64,000 nucleotides of DNA from an uncultured Acetatifactor sp. (GTDB lineage Bacteria > Bacillota > Clostridia > Lachnospirales > Lachnospiraceae): assembly GCA_910585665.1 (NCBI GenBank), contig CAJUFI010000009.1, positions 1 through 64,000 on the forward strand. The letters are read 5' to 3'. Of the stretch, positions 57,728 to 64,000 are shown piece after piece (positions within the stretch are counted from its first letter, which is position 1; every line of letters begins with the position of its first letter). Made by a program: the position numbers and the translations under genes. The notes under the pieces are model-generated. The model had not been told where the DNA came from. It made no database searches and worked only from the letters and a program-made list of their open reading frames with translations.

Positions 57728-58288
57728 ATGGCATTATTCTATCTTGTCAGGCATGGGGAAGCAATTTATGATTATATGTTTGAAAATGGATTTTGGGGAT
57801 TTGGCAGGGATTTTGCTCCTTTATCCGAAAAAGGAAGACAACAGGCAGAAATAACAGCCAAAGATGCCCGGCTTAAAAAGGCAGAACTTATCGTATCTTC
57901 TCCTTACACAAGAGCATTGCAGACAGCTCAAATTATTTCAGGAGAAACAGGGATACGAGTCGAAGTTGATATTGATTTGCATGAATGGATACCTGATGAG
58001 TACAATCAGTATGAAACTTCTGAAGAAAGCTTTGCATTTGCCAGAGAATTTACGAAATTTAAGGGTGAATATCCGCCAGGGAAAAAATGCAGATGGGAAT
58101 CCCTTAGCCATATGCGAAAAAGAATGATACGCGTGGCAGATAAATATTCAGATTATGATAAGATTATTTTTGTTGGACATGGGATGGTTTTCAGGTGTTT
58201 GACCTATATTGAAAAAATGAATCCTGCTGAAATAATTGAGTGTACCTATCAGAAAGGACAGGCAGTATGTGAATATTCGTTTACATAA
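57728..58288 (+). CDS. Histidine phosphatase family protein
   Basis: 186 residues. FYLVRHGEAIYD gives the phosphohistidine RHG motif, LKKAELIVSSPYTRALQTAQ the second, and IIFVGHGMVFRC the third catalytic region. It is a cytosolic phosphomonoesterase of the phosphoglycerate-mutase-like family with unknown substrate. CAGGAGG lies 11 bases before ATG 57728. Lower GC than the phage; host-type gene. Confidence 0.9.
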   Translation: MALFYLVRHGEAIYDYMFENGFWGFGRDFAPLSEKGRQQAEITAKDARLKKAELIVSSPYTRALQTAQIISGETGIRVEVDIDLHEWIPDEYNQYETSEESFAFAREFTKFKGEYPPGKKCRWESLSHMRKRMIRVADKYSDYDKIIFVGHGMVFRCLTYIEKMNPAEIIECTYQKGQAVCEYSFT

Positions 58289-58399
58289 AGAGTTAAGCGC
58301 TGACGACAGCAGGGACACTTTTCCGATAGGATATTGAACGAACGGATGGTGGCTGCCCTGTCAGGAGCACAGGGAAAAAGAGAGACGAGGTGAAATGGA

Positions 58400-59323
58400 T
58401 TGAAGAAAATACCCCTGGAAGAATTTTTGAGATTAAGAAAACTGGTTTACCGCAATGCCAGGCCCCTTGACTATACGAAATGGAATTTCCTCTTTGAAAA
58501 CGGCAGCTGCGACGGATTCCTGCAGGTATTGGCCAGTTATCAAAATGAGGATGGAGGATTTGGGCATAACCTGGAGTGCAACAACTGGAATCCCAATTCC
58601 TCGCCCTATACGGTGTGCATTGCATTGGATGAATTGGACGCGGCAGGTAAGCGGGAAAGCGTCATAAAGAGCAAAATCATTGCGGGTATCCTCAAATATG
58701 TCAGTTCCGAAGCTTATTTATTGGAAGACGGATGGGTGGGAATGCAGGGAATTCCCGGAAACAATGACTTTGCGCATATGCCGTGGTTTCATTTTGATTC
58801 CGAAAAGGCAGCCCGGGCCGATATCGGAGTGACCAAGCGGCTTGCGGACTTTATCCTCCAATACGGGGACAGGGACAGCCTCATCTACCGAAAGGCAGAG
58901 GGGCTGAAAGAGCGGTATGGGCAATGCGGGCAGGTGCTTCTCCATGGTTACCCGGATTACGATCCGATAGCGCTGAACATCGAAAACTATGACCCTGCAG
59001 TTTATCCGGCCTGGCTGCCCCTGCCGGTGTATTTTGTGAATTCTCCGGAGAGCAGCTTCTATCCGGCGTGCAGAGACACCGTGGAGCGGAATCTGGACAC
59101 AATCATTGACACGCTGCTTGGCACACAAGAGTTTTCGTTCCCTTCGGACCGGGAACTGGCGGCATTTGAGCAAAGCAATCCTCATCCGGACGGGGGCCGA
59201 TGGTGTGTGGCAGAACAGACCATTGGAAATTATTATTGGGGAAGTCATTTTATCATACGGGATTTGGACATACTGGGGAAGTTCGGCAGACTGGATTTTG
59301 AATTGCCTGTGATCAGGGAATGA
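58400..59323 (+). CDS. Prenyltransferase/terpenoid-cyclase-fold protein
   Basis: 307 residues, TTG start with GAGGTG 7 bases upstream. LASYQNEDGGFGHNLECNNW, the QNEDGGFG motif of alpha/alpha-toroid repeats, and NPHPDGGRWCVAEQTIGNYY place it in the prenyltransferase/squalene-cyclase-like fold. No DxDD or zinc-binding motif is evident, so catalysis is uncertain. It precedes the J-domain gene by 17 bases and may be co-transcribed. Confidence 0.7.
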   Translation: MKKIPLEEFLRLRKLVYRNARPLDYTKWNFLFENGSCDGFLQVLASYQNEDGGFGHNLECNNWNPNSSPYTVCIALDELDAAGKRESVIKSKIIAGILKYVSSEAYLLEDGWVGMQGIPGNNDFAHMPWFHFDSEKAARADIGVTKRLADFILQYGDRDSLIYRKAEGLKERYGQCGQVLLHGYPDYDPIALNIENYDPAVYPAWLPLPVYFVNSPESSFYPACRDTVERNLDTIIDTLLGTQEFSFPSDRELAAFEQSNPHPDGGRWCVAEQTIGNYYWGSHFIIRDLDILGKFGRLDFELPVIRE

Positions 59324-59340
59324 AGGAAGGGACAGAAGAC

Positions 59341-61088
59341 ATGAACGATATATGGAGCATATTGGAAATAAAGGCCACAGACGATAAAAAAGCCATTCGA
59401 AAAGCCTTTGCGGCGCAGTCCAGGCTTCACCATCCGGAGGAAGAACCGGAATATTTTGCGGCGCTGAACCAGGCCTACAAAGCGGCCCTTGACTATGCTG
59501 CAGGAGGAGAAAATGCCGCTGTTCCCACAGACAATTCCGCTGATGACAGCAGGTCTGCTTTGGACAAAAACAGCACATTTGTACCTGTGGGATTCAATGG
59601 AAAGACAGGCAAAGAGAAGAAAGAAATTCTTCTGGAAAAGGCACAAGAAAAAGCGGAAAATCAAATACAAAACAACGGAAAAATGAATGAGACGCCGGAG
59701 GAAAATGAGGACAAAAAACAGGATGAGGGAACCCTCTCTTTACTGGACCGCCTTGACCAGGCAACGGAACAGGCTGTAAAAAGAAGCAGGGAGACAGGCG
59801 CCCTTCGGGATTTCATTGCCCTTTTTGAGACTCCAAAACAGGCAAAACAGGCGGATACCTGGAAACGGTTTTTCCTGTCAGAAGCTTTTCTGCAGGAGCA
59901 GTTTTCAGAGGAATTTGCAAAAGGCCTGCTTGCCTACTTAGCAGAACAGACCCTCTGTCCGGGGGATAATCTTCCCAGGTACCTTCTGCAGGAATTGGCG
60001 GTGGCATATGCTTTTATTCCCCATTTTGCAGGCGAAGAATACTTTGACGGCCTGAAATATCCCAAGGAATGGTACAAGGTTTCCGTGGAAAATACCTTTC
60101 CCGCCAGAAGATATGCCGCCGAAATTTTTAACAGACAGGGGCGGGACTGTGACCTGAAATCCATGACAAACCGCATTCTCCGGCAGCCCGGCAACAAGGT
60201 GCGCGCCTCATATTCCCTGGAGGGCATGGATATGGCACAGAAAGCGGCAAAAATCCTGGAAGCAACGGGCTGCATTGAAAACATGGAGGGATACTGCGTG
60301 CTTCGGTACGGAGCGAAAAAGGAAAAGCGCCACGACAGGATATTCTATGGTGTGCGCGCCCCCCCTTTGGTTTTGAGCTGAAGGCCCATTCTCCGGTATA
60401 TGTGAGAAGCAGAGATTTCCTGATGTCGTCTTCTGATACCAAGATAAAGGAACCCAAGATTCTGGTGGGGCGTTTCGGATGGGGCTTCAAATATTCGCCC
60501 CGTTCCGATTATGGTCCCATGTATGTCTACCAGGGGGAAAGCGGCAGATTCTATGCCTATGGCGCCATTCGCATGCACCGGGCGGACAGCCTGGAACAGT
60601 TGTTGGAAGACTTTTTCCGGCAGGAATGGGAGGGCGTCACGGAGGCGGAGACTTATGAAGGCTGTCTTACCGTGTCCCGGCTTGATCACAGACTGGAATA
60701 CTGCTATACAGAGGAGGATATGCATCGGTCCATGGGCAGCCTGACGGACACTGCCGCGGATAAATTCACCCTGTTTGGCGGATATGGCATGTGGAAGGCG
60801 TTTGTCCGGTGGATGGACGAACTGCTGGATCCGGGGCTGCCCGCCTGGGTGAACATGATTGTGGTAGGTTTTGACTGGGAAAAAGGCGGTGCCCTGACAT
60901 TTACCGGTGTCCACGAAGAGGAAAAAAGGGCCCATAGGGCGGAATTGCAGGAAAAAGCGGACATGGACTTTGAGGAATGGGCAGATGATGAGGATTGGGT
61001 GGATGAGGACGAACCAAAGTCAGACGAACAGGACACGAGGGAACCGGAGTTGGATGAAGAGCCTGAAGGGGAAGCAGCATTCAGTTGA
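59341..61088 (+). pseudogene. J-domain protein broken by a frameshift at a C7 tract
   Basis: The first frame (59341-60381) starts with a divergent J-domain: MNDIWSILEIKATDDKKAI, RLHHPEEEPEYFAALNQAY, with HPE in place of HPD. A charged linker and a helical region follow. At the seven-C run 60359-60365 the frame stops soon after as PPLVLS. In the adjacent frame the protein continues without a break (PFGFELKAHSPVYVRSRDFL) to 61088, ending in an acidic tail. One C more or less would restore about 580 residues. It may be a real phase-variable gene, a decay event or a sequencing error. Confidence 0.75.
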
Positions 61089-61127
61089 AGAATTTGCAGA
61101 GTATTGGGGTTGGACTGATTTACATAG

Positions 61128-61240
61128 CCTGGCAAGAATTACATTAATGCTGGAACCTTTACACCGGCGTTTAATCTGCCTTGTGAATATGTTCTGTATA
61201 CCGTCGGCCCGATTGTGCGGGGAGCATTAACCTTGGGGGT
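61128..61240 (+). pseudogene. Fragment of a macro-domain (ADP-ribose hydrolase-like) gene
   Basis: One frame reads NAGTFTPAFNLPCEYVLYTV then GPIVRGALTLGV, matching the N-x-Y/F-N-L-P-x-x-Y-V-x-x-T-V-G-P signature of macro domains. Frame stops at 61125 upstream and no domain remainder on either side show a fragment. Confidence 0.6.
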
Positions 61241-61273
61241 CGATGAAGACACAGGCAGAGGAAAAAGTGCAGG

Positions 61274-61381
61274 CTGATAAGCTACGATGAGGAGACCTGC
61301 AGGCTGGTGGGCGAGATTGTCAATGTTTCGGCGGATGAAAAGATTCTGGACGAAAACGGGAAGATTGACCCAGTTCCGCCT
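61274..61381 (+). pseudogene. Fragment of a flavin-reductase-like gene
   Basis: A frame reads SYDEETCRLVGEIVNVSADE then KILDENGKIDP, the C-terminal segment typical of flavin reductase-like proteins. Nothing of the rest of the domain is nearby. Another fragment (61365-61559) reads ILKEARKFDDVPPFVYKQFL and ends YGWENLQGWER; its family is not recognised. Confidence 0.6.
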
Positions 61382-61585
61382 GGCGGATGCCACCGTGATT
61401 TCCAGTATTTTAAAAGAGGCGAGAAAATTTGATGATGTACCGCCATTTGTCTATAAACAGTTCTTGTATGAGAACTGCATTGACGGCATTGAATTTGCTC
61501 CTTTGCCGGAGCAGGAAACTGAGTATGGCTGGGAGAACCTGCAGGGATGGGAGCGGTAAAACAAAAGCAGTGGAAAGATTTCAGA

Positions 61586-61621
61586 GGAAGTATCGTGGGA
61601 GACCATGGTACTTCCTTTTTT
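61586..61621 (+). terminator. Strong terminator in the decayed region
   Basis: GGAAGTA (61586-61592) with TACTTCC (61609-61615), extended inside by six further pairs around GAGA, then six T. The surrounding 61560-61811 has no other clear feature. Confidence 0.8.
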
Positions 61622-61811
61622 CACTTTTCGGGAGCGGAGCGACCTCTGCCCCGCTTTGACGGCCTGAAACGCTCCATGCGGGGCTTTGACGGGACCAGTC
61701 TCCAGGTGGTGGAGATTGCCGCTGGAATCACCATGCATGTCATAGGACAAATCGTTATTTACATAAAGTATTGGGAGAAGGACTGGGGGAAGCGATGATT
61801 TGAAGAACATT

Positions 61812-62033
61812 ATGGAAGTGAAAAGAAACGAACTGCGGGATATCGCACAGATTTCCATTGCCAAAGAAACACCAGTCAGAGAGAAACTGGAAAGCATCAT
61901 ATCCGGGGAAGATGACTTTACGACCCATTTAAATGACGGATATGTGGTGCGGGTGCATTTCGGTCAGGAGGACTATTCCGCAACCGATGCTCTGAAACAG
62001 TATTTAAAGCAGATAGCCGAACTGAAATATTAA
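61812..62033 (+). CDS. Small transposon-type protein (TnpW-like) before the recombinases
   Basis: 73 residues from ATG 61812, or 77 from TTG 61800, which has GGGGGAAG nine bases upstream. ETPVREKLESIISGEDDFTT and YVVRVHFGQEDYSATDALKQ give a short beta-hairpin plus helix; small proteins of this kind precede serine recombinases in Clostridia transposons. Function unknown. It is followed at 62069 by a strong stem-loop. Confidence 0.5.
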   Translation: MEVKRNELRDIAQISIAKETPVREKLESIISGEDDFTTHLNDGYVVRVHFGQEDYSATDALKQYLKQIAELKY

Positions 62034-62068
62034 AAGGACTCGACAAAACGGGAATATTATGTTAATCT

Positions 62069-62151
62069 AAAGTCAGGATTGAAAGCGGAATCCTGACTTT
62101 AGCGGCATAATTCCCCTAAAAGGGCTTCTTGTCAGCGAATAAAAGTCAGGA
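62069..62151 (+). promoter_or_regulatory. Hairpin with possible alternative pairing to the recombinase ribosome site
   Basis: AAAGTCAGGATT (62069-62080) pairs perfectly (12 bp) with AATCCTGACTTT (62089-62100). The same right arm can instead pair with AAAGTCAGGA at 62142-62151, which contains the ribosome site of the 62161 gene. Confidence 0.55.
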
Positions 62152-62160
62152 GTGATGCAA

Positions 62161-63816
62161 ATGAGTAAGAAAAATATTTATGATACTGCGCTGTATCTGC
62201 GTCTTTCCAAAGACGATGCTGACATTGACGGCAGTAAAAAGACAGAAAGCAACAGTATCAGCAGCCAGCGTGACCTGCTTCGGGCTTATGTTCAGAGCCA
62301 TGAGGATTTACGGTTATTTGACATCTATATTGATGACGGTTATTCCGGGGCAAATTTTGAAAGGCCGGAATTTCAAAGGATGATGGAAGATATCCGTGCC
62401 GGGAAAGTAAATTGTGTGCTGGTAAAAGATTTATCAAGATTTGGACGAGATTATATAGAAGCCGGGCGGTTGATTCAGAAAACCTTTCCGGCTTTTTCTG
62501 TGCGTTTCATTGCGGTGACGGACAGCTATGACAGCCTGTATGCAGACCGGGCGGAGAGCAATCTGATCGTGCCGGTAAAAAATTTCGTAAACGACGCATA
62601 TTGCAGAGATATTTCCGTAAAAGTCAAGGCGCAGCAGCAGGTAAAACGTCTGGAAGGAAAATGTATCAGCGCTTTTGCCGTATATGGCTACCGGAAAGAC
62701 CCGGACGATAAGAACGCTTTGATGATAGATGAATATGCGGCGGATGTGGTCAGAAAAATTTTTGCATGGAAGATAGCGGGCATGAGTATGGCTGCCATTG
62801 CGGATAAGCTGAACCAGTCCGGAGTGCTTTCTCCCATGGAATATAAAAAGTCTCTGGGAATGAAGTATTATACAGGATTTGGAGGAGACAGCCCTGGGAA
62901 ATGGGCGGCTGTATCCGTAAAGCGGGTTTTGGAGAATCAGGTTTATATCGGAACCATGGTTCAGGGAAAAGAGGAAAAAGTAAGCTACAAGCTGAAAAAG
63001 CGAATCAATAAGCCCAGGGAAGAATGGATTTATGTCAAAAATACCCATGAGGCCATTATATCGGAAGTGGAATTTCGGACTGTGCAGGATTTATTGAAAT
63101 ATGACGGAAGGAAATCAGAGGATTCCGATTGTGCCAGCCTGTTTAGCGGCATTTTGACCTGCGGGGATTGCCGGACGCCTATGATCCGGAGAGTGAACCA
63201 TTATAAGGGCAGGGAAAAGGTTTTTTACATCTGCCAGACGAAAAACAGGTCTTTGGGATGCAGCAGGCACAGCATCCGGGAAGAACAACTGAAACAGATT
63301 GTTTTTAAGGAAATCAGGGTCTGGCTGGAACTGATGGCCTCTTATTCCGGTATTCTGGAATATCTGGAAGAACTTAACATCAATTACGACCAGGTGGTAG
63401 AGTATGATTCCCAGATTGGCGCTCTCAGCATGGAATATAAAAAATACTGCGATTTAAAGAATGGTCTGCATATTGATTTGAAGGAAGGGCTGATTGACAG
63501 GAAAGAATTCGATGAGCTGTACTGCCTGTATGAAAGAAAATGCGAAGGGCTGGAAACGTCCATTAACGCGCAAAAGAAAATTATTAAAGACATGTTTCGG
63601 AATGGGGTTGCGGCAAAAACCCAGCTTGACCGGATTCGGGAAACTTTGGAGATTCACGAACTTACCAGGGAACTTTTGGTGACAACCGTTCGGAGAATCT
63701 ATGTCTTTGAGGATAAAAGGCTGGAGATTGAATTCCGCTTTGCCAATGAGATGGAGAAACTGGCTCTTATGCGTAAGCTATGTCACGAGAAATCCGCAGT
63801 GCAGGAGGTGATATAG
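62161..63816 (+). CDS. Large serine recombinase of a second element
   Basis: 551 residues. DTALYLRLSKDDADIDG contains the catalytic Ser; LVKDLSRFGRDYIEAGRLI the E-helix; a recombinase domain (CISAFAVYGYRKDPDD) and zinc ribbon (CGDCRTPMIRRVNHYKGREK then CQTKNRSLGCSRHS) follow, with a C-terminal coiled coil. AGGAG lies 8 bases before ATG 62161. It differs from the prophage enzymes and resembles TnpX-type transposon recombinases. The next recombinase overlaps nothing but starts at once. Confidence 0.92.
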   Translation: MSKKNIYDTALYLRLSKDDADIDGSKKTESNSISSQRDLLRAYVQSHEDLRLFDIYIDDGYSGANFERPEFQRMMEDIRAGKVNCVLVKDLSRFGRDYIEAGRLIQKTFPAFSVRFIAVTDSYDSLYADRAESNLIVPVKNFVNDAYCRDISVKVKAQQQVKRLEGKCISAFAVYGYRKDPDDKNALMIDEYAADVVRKIFAWKIAGMSMAAIADKLNQSGVLSPMEYKKSLGMKYYTGFGGDSPGKWAAVSVKRVLENQVYIGTMVQGKEEKVSYKLKKRINKPREEWIYVKNTHEAIISEVEFRTVQDLLKYDGRKSEDSDCASLFSGILTCGDCRTPMIRRVNHYKGREKVFYICQTKNRSLGCSRHSIREEQLKQIVFKEIRVWLELMASYSGILEYLEELNINYDQVVEYDSQIGALSMEYKKYCDLKNGLHIDLKEGLIDRKEFDELYCLYERKCEGLETSINAQKKIIKDMFRNGVAAKTQLDRIRETLEIHELTRELLVTTVRRIYVFEDKRLEIEFRFANEMEKLALMRKLCHEKSAVQEVI

Positions 63817-64000
63817 ATGGCAAGGACGGCAAGAAGATATGAAGCGGTACAGTCCATGAACACAGGAAATATATGGAGTCGGGAAATGGTAGAGCATCCT
63901 GAAAAAACAGAAAGTTATTGTGTGGGGATATACAGCCGTTTATCCGTAGATCACAATGACAGGAAAGCGGAATCCATAGAGAACCAGATTGAAATCATCC
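63817..64000 (+). CDS. Serine recombinase, N-terminal part (runs off the window)
   Basis: 61 residues are visible. CVGIYSRLSVDHNDRKAESI and ENQIEII give the resolvase start with catalytic Ser, placing it in the same class as the gene before it. GCAGGAGGTG stands 8-13 bases before ATG 63817. Tandem recombinases are common in Clostridia mobile elements. Confidence 0.85.
   Translation, partial: MARTARRYEAVQSMNTGNIWSREMVEHPEKTESYCVGIYSRLSVDHNDRKAESIENQIEII

Overview
The window looks like a Lachnospiraceae-type (Clostridia) gut bacterial chromosome carrying a roughly 47-kb siphovirus prophage of HK97 type. The basis is family-level: HK97-like portal, protease and capsid, tandem large serine recombinases, ArpU- and HxlR-type regulators, consistently strong AGGAGG ribosome sites, and many GTG/TTG starts. 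No species can be named from the sequence. The prophage genes are clearly GC-rich. The flanking metabolic genes are intermediate. Two blocks inside the prophage tail module are strongly AT-rich and are read as acquired cargo.

Layout. 1-1.9 kb (minus strand): a mobile-element-type protein and a SprT-like metalloprotein, each with a terminator and a shared upstream element. 2.0-9.2 kb: an HxlR regulator divergent from a redox operon (old-yellow-enzyme-type Fe-S flavoenzyme, SnoaL-like protein, MATE exporter, membrane-flavodoxin fusion, two Fe-S flavoprotein-like reductases, flavin-reductase-like protein). 9.6-12.1 kb: small sigma-like and HTH genes, a DUF3825-like protein and a Com-like zinc ribbon. 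12.2-21.0 kb: phage replication module (SNF2 helicase, putative ssDNA-binding protein, family A DNA polymerase, primase-helicase, VRR-NUC nuclease, ArpU-like activator), followed by three tandem promoter-like repeats that probably form the late control region. 21.3-30.0 kb: HNH nuclease, small terminase, and a DNA-modification block with two tandem Mom-like enzymes, two tandem tRNA-like RNAs, a PP-loop (PAPS-reductase-like) enzyme, a ParB-methyltransferase with a lost catalytic motif, and several small unknown genes. 30.1-37.6 kb: large terminase, portal, protease, capsid, connectors, tail tube and the gpG/gpGT chaperone frameshift pair. 37.6-41.3 kb: AT-rich defence cargo (Dam-type methylase, HNH nuclease, caspase-like protease, TIR-like protein) with its own promoter and terminator. 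41.35-44.7 kb: tape measure and a tail protein. 44.7-47.15 kb: a second AT-rich cargo (DUF5677-like helical protein; a protein with an EVE/PUA-like N-terminus and a PD-(D/E)XK nuclease C-terminus). 47.2-53.1 kb: baseplate/tail genes, a SymE-like gene, holin, and an endolysin with a SpoIID domain. 53.2-56.8 kb: HTH/zinc protein, small protein and two serine recombinases ending at a shared terminator with a convergent Xre repressor.

57.2-61.1 kb holds host-type genes (Spo0A-C-like small protein, histidine phosphatase, prenyltransferase-fold protein, a J-domain gene broken at a C7 tract), then decayed gene fragments (Zn-macro-like, flavin-reductase-like). 61.8-64 kb starts a second serine-recombinase element that runs off the window.

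The two most interesting assemblies are (a) the duplicated Mom enzymes beside duplicated tRNA-like RNAs, whose stems covary and whose acceptor ends carry bacterial tRNA-Gly identity features, suggesting an RNA-linked glycine donor for a glycinamide-type DNA modification (hypothesis only); and (b) the tail-module defence cargo, where restriction-modification, caspase-like and TIR-like genes form one operon resembling caspase-type Thoeris. All function calls come from reading motifs by eye; no database search was run.
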